From positions 1 through 53,483 of the forward strand of contig JAILGV010000014.1 in assembly GCA_024696355.1 (NCBI GenBank): a DNA stretch of 53,483 bases. The letters run 5' to 3'. This DNA comes from Solobacterium sp. (GTDB taxonomy: Bacteria; Bacillota_I; Bacilli_A; Erysipelotrichales; Erysipelotrichaceae). The position numbers and the translations under genes were made by a program. The notes beneath the pieces were generated by a model. It worked only from the letters and a program-made list of their open reading frames with translations, had not been told where the DNA came from and made no database searches. Below, one piece after another: positions 1 to 6,314 of this stretch (the first letter of the stretch is position 1; the number at the start of each line of letters is the position of its first letter).

Positions 1-360
1 GATACTCCTCCGATGGCATTGCTGGCGGATGCTGAAACAGTCGCAAGACAGGCAGACATCAGTGTTCTGGTCGTTCAGTACAACAGGATGGTTGCGGCAG
101 ATATTAATGATGCCATTGACGCGCTGAAAAACTGCCGGGCACATATGAGCGGCTGTATCCTTAATGATGTCAGATACCTTCCCGGCACCGGCAAAGTCAC
201 TGCCGGCAGCGGTTATGGATATGGTTATGGCTATGGTTACGGGTACGGAAGCTACGGCAAATACGGAAAGTACGGAAAGTACGGCAAATACGGACACTAC
301 GCGGCACGTAAATCGCCGACACAGAGTGCTCAGAAAAAGAGCGGGGAGGAGAAAGAATGA
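1..360 (+). CDS. Bacterial tyrosine kinase (CpsD/Wzc type), C-terminal part, 5' truncated
   Basis: The frame is open from base 1 and begins with DTPP, the Walker B signature of bacterial tyrosine (BY) kinases, so this is the last third of a kinase whose start lies left of the window. These cytoplasmic P-loop kinases autophosphorylate a C-terminal tyrosine cluster and control polymerisation and export of capsule or exopolysaccharide. The tail here is extreme: a Gly-Tyr run followed by repeated Tyr-Gly-Lys triplets, 12 tyrosines in all, then a Lys/Glu-rich end. The stop overlaps the next gene's ATG by four bases (ATGA), so the two are translationally coupled. The following gene is a second BY kinase, which makes this a tandem pair. 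Family assignment is firm; whether a Wzz domain is fused at its N-terminus cannot be seen. Confidence 0.85.
   Translation, partial: DTPPMALLADAETVARQADISVLVVQYNRMVAADINDAIDALKNCRAHMSGCILNDVRYLPGTGKVTAGSGYGYGYGYGYGYGSYGKYGKYGKYGKYGHYAARKSPTQSAQKKSGEEKE
214..300 (+). repeat. In-frame Tyr-Gly codon repeats in kinase tail
   Basis: Six Tyr-Gly codon pairs (alternating tat/tac and ggn) are followed by about five 9-bp units of the form TACGGMAAR (Tyr-Gly-Lys, last unit Tyr-Gly-His). Unit changes would keep the reading frame and alter only the number of phosphorylatable tyrosines. Third-base differences between units show the array is not freshly expanded throughout. Confidence 0.8.
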
Positions 361-1970
361 GTACATATTCTTCTTCGGAAAACCAGCTTGAAAAGATCGA
401 TATTACGCGCTTTGTGGATGAATTTCTGAACGCATTCAGGAAAATGTGGATCATTGTCCTGGTGCTGACAGCAGGTCTTGGAGCTCTGGGTTATCTCAGG
501 ATCAAGGATTCGTATATACCTTCTTATACAGCGGAGGCAACAGTAGCTGTTACAGTCAAATCAGACGGAAAAATGAATGACTCCAAGACAGCGGAACAGC
601 TTGGTGTGATATTCCCGTATATTCTGACATCAGGTGTATTAAAGGATGTCATTATTGAAGATATGGGGGTTACATCTCTTCCGGGAACAATCAAAGTCAC
701 AAATATTGAGGGAACCAATCTGCTTACGATCAGTGTTACGACCAGCGATCAGATGAATTCCTATAATGAGCTGATGTCAGTGATCCGCAACTATCCGAAA
801 GTTGCTCAGTATGTCGTAGGTGAAACCGAACTTGATATTATCGATGAAAGCGGTATTCCGGAAGACACCGGAAAAGCGATCAGCTACCAGAGCAATGTGA
901 TCAAATACGCTTCCATCGGACTGCTTATCGGACTGCTTATGGTATTCATCCGTATGGTCCTGTTCCGTACAGTACGCAACAGCAAGGATCTGAAGTCCAT
1001 CAGTAATCTGAACTATCTCGGAACGCTTCCCGTCTATAAGTTAAAGAAGAGAAGACAGGGTAAAAACAAGATCAGTATTATGGAACACAATGTGCAGCAG
1101 GACTATCTGGAGGCGATCAGACTGATCCGGGCACGTGTTACACAGCGTCTGACAGAAACAGGAAACAAGGTCGTTATGGTGACAAGTTCCATTCCGGGAG
1201 AAGGAAAGTCGACTGTAGCCGCCAATCTGGCAATGTCAATTTCCAGAAAAGACAGGAACGTTGTTCTGATCGACTGTGATCTGAGAAATCCGTCACTGCA
1301 GGAGATATTTGACGTTGACGATGACCAGCCGGGCATTATCGATGTTCTGACCGGCGATGTCAATCCGGCGGATGCCCTGGTATCATATGAGGACAAGGGT
1401 CTAAGACTCCTGGTGCTGTTTGGAAACAGGGACAAAGTAACGGAACACGCGGAGATCTTGAGCGGAAAGAGCATGGGTCAGCTGCTGAAAGCACTCAGGG
1501 AAGTTGCCGATATTATTATTCTTGATACACCGCCTAGCGCCATGCTGGTAGATGCCATGATGGTAGCGAAGTATGTGGATGAGGCTGTATACGTTATCAA
1601 GTGTGACTACGCCAGAAGACATGTTATTATCAACGGAATTCAGGAGCTTAAAGATGCCGGTGTGGAAATCGGAGGAGTGATCCTCAACGGCGGCAAAGAA
1701 GGATCTGCCGGATATGGCTATCATACCTACGGATACGGATACGGCAGCCATTACTACTACGGTGACAGCAAGTCAAAGAAAAAGAAGCTGAAACAGGAAG
1801 TGGAAGACACGATGCAGCTGGAGAACCTTCAGGAAACAGAAGAGTCCGGCAGTATTCCTGTACAGGATGACATTGAGGAATCCGGAGAGATACCGGCACA
1901 GGATGACAGTGACGAATCAGGACAGATACCTGTTCAGGAAGAAACGTCTCATGAAGAGGGGGAACAGTAA
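357..1970 (+). CDS. Polysaccharide co-polymerase / BY-kinase fusion (Wzc-like)
   Basis: A 537-residue membrane protein that joins a Wzz-type chain-length domain to a cytoplasmic tyrosine autokinase. Membrane helices lie at about residues 30-47 and 184-204 and flank a short extracellular domain. The kinase follows: Walker A GEGKST (281-286), Walker A' LIDCD with Asp306, and Walker B LDTPP with Asp390. A tyrosine-rich tail (eight Tyr in GYGYHTYGYGYG and HYYYG) precedes a lysine stretch and three acidic 12-residue repeats (495-530). In many Firmicutes the two halves are separate proteins (CpsC and CpsD), so the fused form is Wzc-like. The start overlaps the stop of the first kinase. Role in capsule or exopolysaccharide assembly is from family knowledge; no glycosyltransferase lies in the window. 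Confidence 0.88.
   Translation: MSTYSSSENQLEKIDITRFVDEFLNAFRKMWIIVLVLTAGLGALGYLRIKDSYIPSYTAEATVAVTVKSDGKMNDSKTAEQLGVIFPYILTSGVLKDVIIEDMGVTSLPGTIKVTNIEGTNLLTISVTTSDQMNSYNELMSVIRNYPKVAQYVVGETELDIIDESGIPEDTGKAISYQSNVIKYASIGLLIGLLMVFIRMVLFRTVRNSKDLKSISNLNYLGTLPVYKLKKRRQGKNKISIMEHNVQQDYLEAIRLIRARVTQRLTETGNKVVMVTSSIPGEGKSTVAANLAMSISRKDRNVVLIDCDLRNPSLQEIFDVDDDQPGIIDVLTGDVNPADALVSYEDKGLRLLVLFGNRDKVTEHAEILSGKSMGQLLKALREVADIIILDTPPSAMLVDAMMVAKYVDEAVYVIKCDYARRHVIINGIQELKDAGVEIGGVILNGGKEGSAGYGYHTYGYGYGSHYYYGDSKSKKKKLKQEVEDTMQLENLQETEESGSIPVQDDIEESGEIPAQDDSDESGQIPVQEETSHEEGEQ
1839..1946 (+). repeat. Three 36-bp in-frame repeats at 3' end of kinase gene
   Basis: Three consecutive 12-residue units of pattern [ED]ESG-x-IP-[VA]-Q-[DE]-[DE]-x, residues 495-530 of the Wzc-like protein. 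The protein pattern is conserved better than the DNA. The units give an acidic, probably disordered C-terminal extension beyond the tyrosine cluster. Confidence 0.8.
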
Positions 1971-1984
1971 TTCCTCCTTTTTAA

Positions 1985-2012
1985 TTGAATACTCGGCAGT
2001 TTGTGATAAATT
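1985..2012 (+). promoter_or_regulatory. Possible sigma-A promoter for the HprK-like cassette
   Basis: TTGAAT at 1985-1990 and TAAATT at 2007-2012, spacer 16 bp, just upstream of the ATG at 2035. No terminator is seen after the kinase, so read-through is also possible. Match by eye only. Confidence 0.35.
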
Positions 2013-2034
2013 ATAGATTGATCAGACAGATTGT

Positions 2035-2760
2035 ATGAAAGGCACTTACAGGATAGCGGAAAGAACCATTGAAATCACATCAGTTTATGACCGTGTTCAG
2101 CAGTACTGCAGGGATTACCGGTATGAAGGGGTTCCTGATTTTCGTATTTCCATAACACAGGAAGATATAGACTGTGAAAGAAAAAGGTCTGAAAAAGAAC
2201 AGACCAATGTCCCGGTTATAAACTATTCTGATCCATACCTGGAGGAACTGGCAGTATACCGCAGAATCGCCGAAAAAATGCCGTATTATGATACATTTCT
2301 GTTCCATGGTTCTGCAGTATCTGTGGACGGGGAGGCATATATATTTACTGCCGTCAGCGGTACCGGAAAGAGTACTCATGCAAGATTATGGAGAGAGCTT
2401 CTGAAGGAAAAAGCTGTCATGGTAAATGATGACAAGCCTCTGATCCGGATCACAGAAAGCAGAGCTCTGGTATACGGAACGCCATATAACGGGAAGCATC
2501 ATCTCGGAAATAATATATGCGTTCCCGTGAAGGCAGTCTGTATTCTCGAACGTTCTGAAAAAAATCATATCAGGCAGATAACTTTTGAGGAGGCTTACCT
2601 GAAGCTTCTGAAACAGGCATACAGGCCGGCTGATCCTCGTGCAATGGAAAAAACACTGGATCTGATCGATCGCTTGTCAGAGCGTGTTAAATTTTACCGG
2701 CTTGGATGCAATATGGATAAAGAGGCTGCTGAAACTGCATATAATGCAATGAAAGGATAG
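2035..2760 (+). CDS. HPr-kinase-like P-loop ATPase/kinase
   Basis: A 241-residue soluble protein with an HPr serine kinase C-terminal-like fold: P-loop SGTGKST at 108-114 after a hydrophobic strand, and VNDD at 130-133 where HPr kinase has its second Asp motif. It lacks the N-terminal domain of true HPr kinase. Homologues of this shape occur in RiPP clusters (for example the kinase of phosphorylated lasso peptides) and the ScmC-type cassette, and in polysaccharide loci. It is followed after 3 bp by a PqqD-like gene and then by an S24/S26 peptidase gene, which strongly suggests a joint job on a peptide or protein substrate. The substrate is unknown. The Shine-Dalgarno is weak and there is no better start. 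Confidence 0.7.
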   Translation: MKGTYRIAERTIEITSVYDRVQQYCRDYRYEGVPDFRISITQEDIDCERKRSEKEQTNVPVINYSDPYLEELAVYRRIAEKMPYYDTFLFHGSAVSVDGEAYIFTAVSGTGKSTHARLWRELLKEKAVMVNDDKPLIRITESRALVYGTPYNGKHHLGNNICVPVKAVCILERSEKNHIRQITFEEAYLKLLKQAYRPADPRAMEKTLDLIDRLSERVKFYRLGCNMDKEAAETAYNAMKG

Positions 2761-2763
2761 AAT

Positions 2764-3024
2764 ATGAAGCTGAACAGAAATTTTATTTCGCGTATATCTG
2801 ATGATGAGTCGATCCTTGTATCAGGCGGAGGAGCGGAATTTTCAGGGATCGTAAAAGGCAACAGGACATTCGGAGTGATACTGGAACTTCTGAAGAAGGA
2901 GACCAGTGAGGCAGATCTGATTTCTGCTATGAAAGGCCGTTTTGAAGCACCTGAAGGCATGATCGAAAAAGATGTCGCGCGTGTTCTGAGTGAGCTGCGC
3001 AGAATAGGTGCACTGGATGAGTAA
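2764..3024 (+). CDS. PqqD-family protein
   Basis: An 86-residue protein with the PqqD-like winged-helix pattern: an N-terminal part ending in SGGGAEFSGIV, then a two-helix C-terminal half with the typical acidic L..L...G periodicity. PqqD domains (RiPP recognition elements) bind leader peptides and present them to modifying enzymes, as stand-alone proteins or fused domains. It sits 3 bp after the HPr-kinase-like gene and overlaps the peptidase gene, so the three are one operon. No radical SAM or cyclase gene is present in the window, so a partner may be elsewhere or the cassette may act differently. Confidence 0.7.
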   Translation: MKLNRNFISRISDDESILVSGGGAEFSGIVKGNRTFGVILELLKKETSEADLISAMKGRFEAPEGMIEKDVARVLSELRRIGALDE

Positions 3025-3469
3025 ATCCTTTACATATGAGGAGTATCTTGAGAAAAACGGAACTCTTACTTACAGCAATGTCGGCACCAGCATGATGCCG
3101 ATGCTGAAACAGGGAAGAGATCTTTTTACAGTAACAAAAAAAGGAAAAGAACGCTGCAGGGTCGGTGATGTTGTACTTTATAAAACTTCTGCGGACAAAT
3201 ATGTGCTGCACAGGATCATAGAGGTCAGAGAGGATGACTATGTGATCATGGGTGATAACTGTCTGAACAAAGAGTTTGGGATCAGTGACAGTGATATCAT
3301 AGGCATCCTGACGGAGTTTGTGCATGACGGAAAGACATATACTGCAGATGACAGAAGGTACCGCAGATATACCTGGCTGATCCTGCATACGATCCCGGCA
3401 AGGCTGTTTGTCAGGAAAGCAAATATGAAGCTGAGAAGAACAGCAGTCAGAATAATAAGAGGAAGCTGA
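3017..3469 (+). CDS. S24/S26-family peptidase (signal-peptidase-like)
   Basis: Residue 25 is the Ser of GTSMMPML, the signal-peptidase nucleophile motif, and His65 lies in YVLHRI, where SipW-type enzymes have His in place of the general-base Lys; MGDN follows at 78-81. There is no N-terminal membrane anchor; a hydrophobic, positively charged C-terminal segment (WLILHTIP and following) could bind the membrane. Start: an upstream GTG at 3008 is possible, but the ATG at 3017 overlapping the PqqD stop is more likely. Proteins of this kind commonly sit beside PqqD and HprK-like genes in Firmicutes and may remove a leader peptide; that role is an inference. Confidence 0.7.
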   Translation: MSKSFTYEEYLEKNGTLTYSNVGTSMMPMLKQGRDLFTVTKKGKERCRVGDVVLYKTSADKYVLHRIIEVREDDYVIMGDNCLNKEFGISDSDIIGILTEFVHDGKTYTADDRRYRRYTWLILHTIPARLFVRKANMKLRRTAVRIIRGS

Positions 3470-3487
3470 TCAGTGATCAGTTTTTTA
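3466..3487 (+). terminator. Rho-independent terminator
   Basis: Palindrome CTGATC-AGT-GATCAG followed by TTTTTT, overlapping the stop codon of the peptidase gene. It closes the cassette operon. Confidence 0.65.
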
Positions 3488-3538
3488 TTTGCGGCTTATA
3501 AAAACTGTGTATAAAAAAGCAAAGATAGTGTAGTATCT

Positions 3539-3676
3539 ATGTGCGGTCTGTGTTTATTCGGAAACAGGTACAGAAACAGCAATTTGCGCATTGTAAATCA
3601 GGGCGGTATCTGTCAGAATAAGGGCGGCTTTGGCACAGAAACAGTCGGGTCTTCCGGCTGTGAAGGGAGAAAATGA
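3539..3676 (+). CDS. Candidate 45-residue Gly/Cys-containing peptide ORF
   Basis: An ATG at 3539 opens a 45-codon frame whose TGA (3674-3676) overlaps both candidate start codons of the next gene. The peptide begins MCGLCLFGNRYR and ends in a glycine-rich part with two Cys and one acidic residue in the range seen in lasso-type cores (GGFGTETVG). It lies directly after the HprK-like/PqqD/peptidase cassette but behind a terminator, and it has no good Shine-Dalgarno. It may be only the untranslated leader of the UPF0158 gene. Low confidence. Confidence 0.2.
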   Translation: MCGLCLFGNRYRNSNLRIVNQGGICQNKGGFGTETVGSSGCEGRK

Positions 3677-4350
3677 TGGAAAACAAGATCGGACCGGTTA
3701 ATCTGAACGCAATCATTGAAGCGATCGGTGAGACTGAGGACAATTTCCGATGCTATATGGATAAGGAACGTCTTAATCTGCTGTGGGTCGATACAAGCAG
3801 TCAGGCTGATCCGAATTCCAGTACATATAAAAACGCGGCACAGCTGATGAGAAATCCGGAACAGTATATTGCCCTGCCGGTGGTAAATGCTTCCGTGGAA
3901 AGAGAGATCAACAGGGAGTTTATTGCCTCCATTACAGACAGAAAACTCAGGGAGAACCTGTCTGAAAAGGCAAATGAATTATTCAAGTTCAATGATCTGC
4001 TTGACAAGAACAAACTGTGGGCAGACTATGACGAGCAGGTGGATGACTATTACCGTGAACTGGCGATTCAGTGGTGCGATGAAAACAATATCGCGTACGG
4101 TGAAGCTGAAATTGATGACGGCTACTATGATGATCCGGAGGAATTTGATCTTCCTTCCATGGGATTCAGCTATGAGGAATGTCTTGAGAAGCTGGCTGAG
4201 TTGGGAAAGGAAATGAATGAGGACGTTAAGGCGGCAGCGGAGGCTCTGCTGAATGTATTCGTTTATGAACTGGAACACGGGGATATGATAGGTACTGGAA
4301 ATGGTGAATGGGAGGACAGCGACGATTCATCATCGAAACCAATGAGCTGA
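3673..4350 (+). CDS. UPF0158-like protein of unknown function
   Basis: A 225-residue acidic, soluble protein. The middle part (about residues 70-150), with a conserved proline-rich strand followed by R.F...I.DR.LR..L and a W-C-D-E-N-N-I segment, fits the UPF0158 family, whose function is not known. The C-terminal 75 residues are very acidic, ending in a D/S-rich tail, and are probably specific to this lineage. Two Met codons in tandem (3673, 3676) follow GAAGGGAGA; either may be used. The gene is alone between terminators and is not part of the ribosomal operon behind it. Confidence 0.55.
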   Translation: MMENKIGPVNLNAIIEAIGETEDNFRCYMDKERLNLLWVDTSSQADPNSSTYKNAAQLMRNPEQYIALPVVNASVEREINREFIASITDRKLRENLSEKANELFKFNDLLDKNKLWADYDEQVDDYYRELAIQWCDENNIAYGEAEIDDGYYDDPEEFDLPSMGFSYEECLEKLAELGKEMNEDVKAAAEALLNVFVYELEHGDMIGTGNGEWEDSDDSSSKPMS

Positions 4351-4389
4351 AAAAGGACGTCCGGTTACTGCAAGCCGGATGTCCTTTTT
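4351..4389 (+). terminator. Rho-independent terminator
   Basis: Stem AAAAGGACGTCCGG / CCGGATGTCCTTTT with a 10-base loop and a T-run. It insulates the UPF0158 gene from the ribosomal protein promoter. Confidence 0.85.
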
Positions 4390-4405
4390 GAATTATAAAA
4401 AAAGG

Positions 4406-4434
4406 TTGACATTCAGATTTGATGAGAGTAAATT
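4406..4434 (+). promoter_or_regulatory. Sigma-A promoter of rplJL
   Basis: TTGACA at 4406-4411 and TAAATT at 4429-4434 with a 17-bp spacer; the transcript would start just before the L10 leader. Confidence 0.75.
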
Positions 4435-4445
4435 ATTACTGTTAT

Positions 4446-4560
4446 CAAATACCATAGACAGTAACGGCGTATGCTTAATCATGTTACCGAGGTAAAAAAG
4501 AGAAACCTTTTGGAGAACTTTTTGAGCCCTTGCTGTCTGCAGGGGCTTTATATTATAGCG
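4446..4560 (+). ncRNA. Ribosomal protein L10 leader
   Basis: The segment has the order of elements seen in Firmicute L10 leaders: ACCATAGACAGTAACGG, a GCTTAAT stretch, then TACCGAGGT, ending in an AGCCC...GGGCT hairpin followed by a T-rich tract (about 4525-4549). In the family, the L10(L12)4 complex binds this RNA and represses its own operon. Recognised by motif order and position; no covariance search was possible. Confidence 0.8.
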
Positions 4561-4593
4561 GTAGGCGATAACAGGAAAGGTAAAGGTGAATCA

Positions 4594-5124
4594 ATGAATC
4601 AGGCGGTATTGGAATCTAAAAAGAGCGTTGTCAGTGAGATTTCTGACAAGTTCACTAAGGCTTCCTCAACTGTTGTTGCCGAGTACCGTGGCCTGAGCGT
4701 TGCTGAAGTCACTGAGCTGCGTAATCTGCTTCGTAAGGAAAACGTAGAGTTCAAAGTTTACAAGAATACTCTCGCTTCCAGAGCTGCAGAAGCTGCAGGC
4801 TTCAGTGATCTGAAAAATGCTCTGACCGGTCCTAATGCAATCGCATTTGGTGAAGACGAAACCGCAGCAAGCCGTGTTCTTGCACAGTTTGCTAAAAAGC
4901 ACAAGGCGCTGATTCTCAAGGGAGGCATCGTAGAAGGCAAAGTTGTTGACGCTGAAGCAGTCAAGGCTCTTGCTGCACTGCCTAACAGAGAAGGAATGCT
5001 GTCCATGCTGCTTTCTGTACTGCAGGCACCTGTCGCCGGTTTCGCAAGAGCTGTCAATGCTGTTGCAGAAGCCAGAGGTGGTGCATCTGAAAATGCTGAG
5101 GCTGCAGCCGAGGCAAATGCCTAA
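4594..5124 (+). CDS. rplJ: 50S ribosomal protein L10
   Basis: L10 anchors L7/L12 dimers on the stalk of the large subunit. The 176-residue product has the conserved N-terminal RNA-binding domain with VVAEYRGL, the TLASRA segment and FGEDETAA, and ends in an Ala-rich helix that binds L7/L12. The frame is open further upstream to 4471, but that stretch is the leader RNA; AAAGGTGA just before the ATG at 4594 and the family's usual N-terminus fix the start. It is transcribed with rplL, 21 bp downstream. rplK and rplA, often upstream in other bacteria, are not here. Confidence 0.97.
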   Translation: MNQAVLESKKSVVSEISDKFTKASSTVVAEYRGLSVAEVTELRNLLRKENVEFKVYKNTLASRAAEAAGFSDLKNALTGPNAIAFGEDETAASRVLAQFAKKHKALILKGGIVEGKVVDAEAVKALAALPNREGMLSMLLSVLQAPVAGFARAVNAVAEARGGASENAEAAAEANA

Positions 5125-5145
5125 TCGTAAATGGAGGAAATTAAA

Positions 5146-5520
5146 ATGGCAAAGTTAACTAAGGAAGAAATTCTGGCTTATCTTGATGAAGCTACAATTC
5201 TTGAACTCAATGATCTCGTAAAGGCAATTGAAGAGAAGTACGGCGTATCCGCTGCTGCTCCGGTTGCTGTTGCTGCTGCTCCGGCTGAAGCTGCTGAAGC
5301 TGCTGCTCCTGCTAACGTAACAGTCGTTCTGTCATCCTTCGGTGACTCTAAAGTCGGCGTTATCAAGGTTGTTCGTGCTATCACAGGTCTCGGACTTGTT
5401 GATGCCAAGAAGCTTGTTGATGCAGTTCCGTCCGAAATCAAGAAGGACGTTCCTGTTGAAGAAGCAGAAAACATCAAGAAGCAGCTTGTTGAAGCAGGTG
5501 CTACTGTTGAATTCAAGTAA
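5146..5520 (+). CDS. rplL: 50S ribosomal protein L7/L12
   Basis: The 124-residue acidic stalk protein that recruits translation GTPases. It has an N-terminal dimerisation helix, an Ala/Pro/Glu hinge (about residues 35-55), and the C-terminal domain with [16 protein letters not shown] and the conserved Lys residues that contact factors. The start at 5146 follows GGAGGA at proper distance; an in-frame ATG at 5131 overlaps that Shine-Dalgarno and is rejected. Confidence 0.98.
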   Translation: MAKLTKEEILAYLDEATILELNDLVKAIEEKYGVSAAAPVAVAAAPAEAAEAAAPANVTVVLSSFGDSKVGVIKVVRAITGLGLVDAKKLVDAVPSEIKKDVPVEEAENIKKQLVEAGATVEFK

Positions 5521-5545
5521 TTTCTGATTACAAAAACAATGTTTG

Positions 5546-5574
5546 AAAAGCCGAGGTTTTACCTTCGGCTTTTC
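5546..5574 (+). terminator. Terminator/attenuator between rplL and ybxB-rpoBC
   Basis: Stem AAAAGCCGAGG / CCTTCGGCTTTT with a 5-base loop and a short T-run. In bacteria an rplL-rpoB attenuator lowers RNA polymerase transcription relative to ribosomal protein transcription; this hairpin is placed for that. Confidence 0.75.
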
Positions 5575-5600
5575 GGCCCTTGAGAAAGGAAGGCTGTTAA

Positions 5601-6221
5601 ATGGGACAGACGCATTATTTCACGGATAACAGCACACTTCCGTCCAACCGGAAGGATCATGAATTCACTTTTTCGGGGCATCGGTATATATTCCGTACGG
5701 ATGACGGCGTTTTCAGCAAGTCGGAAGTCGATTACGGCTCCCGTGCGCTTCTGAAGGCTCTTGAGAAAGAAGACCTTCAGGGAGCGGTGCTGGATATGGG
5801 ATGCGGATACGGTGTGATCGGGATCGTCCTGAAAACACTGTTTCCGGACTGTGCCGTTACATGTGCGGATGTGAATCCGAGGGCTGCAGAACTGGCTGTG
5901 ATCAACAGCAGTATCAATTCTGCGGATATACGTGTTCTGATATCTGACCGCTTTGAGCAGATATCTGATCATTTTGATGCAGTCGTAACAAATCCTCCGA
6001 TCAGGGCAGGAAAGAAAACTGTCTACGCGATCTTTGAGGAGGCGTACGATCATCTGAATGACGGCGGACTGTTCTTCGCGGTGATCAGAAAACAGCAGGG
6101 CGCGGAAAGTGCCGCTGCGAAACTGACGGAGATTTTTGGCAGCTGTCAGACTGTTTTAAAAGACAAAGGATACCGTGTCCTGAAATGCCGCAGGATAAAG
6201 CGCGTTTCTGACGGTATTTAA
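5601..6221 (+). CDS. ybxB: Class I SAM-dependent methyltransferase (RsmC/YbxB-like)
   Basis: A 206-residue methyltransferase with the SAM motif LDMGCGYGVIG (about residues 64-74), an acidic strand-2 end CADVNP, and NPPI (132-135), the motif of enzymes that methylate the exocyclic amine of a base, here probably a guanine of 16S rRNA. The N-terminus starts with HYF, as in RsmC-like MTS proteins. It is in the place that ybxB holds in Bacillus subtilis, between rplL and rpoB. The exact target nucleotide has not been read from the sequence. Confidence 0.88.
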   Translation: MGQTHYFTDNSTLPSNRKDHEFTFSGHRYIFRTDDGVFSKSEVDYGSRALLKALEKEDLQGAVLDMGCGYGVIGIVLKTLFPDCAVTCADVNPRAAELAVINSSINSADIRVLISDRFEQISDHFDAVVTNPPIRAGKKTVYAIFEEAYDHLNDGGLFFAVIRKQQGAESAAAKLTEIFGSCQTVLKDKGYRVLKCRRIKRVSDGI

Positions 6222-6244
6222 AAACAAAAAAAGAAAAAAATGGC

Positions 6245-6286
6245 GTAAACGCAGATAGGGGTAGTATGCCCTTTTCGGGCGTTTAC
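6245..6286 (+). promoter_or_regulatory. Hairpin in the rpoB leader
   Basis: GTAAACGC (6245-6252) pairs with GCGTTTAC (6279-6286). An alternative GCCC/GGGC stem (6268-6280) uses part of the same right arm. The two are mutually exclusive and lie 28 bases before the rpoB start. Function unknown. Confidence 0.45.
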
Positions 6287-6314
6287 AAGCAATGCAGGCG
6301 AAAGGATGGCGTAA

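Noticed and set aside
214-300. CRISPR-like array
   Set aside because: Units are 9 bp, in frame, with no spacers; they code for a kinase tail.
4471-4593. N-terminal extension of L10
   Set aside because: It translates the L10 leader RNA; the true start has a good Shine-Dalgarno and standard N-terminus.
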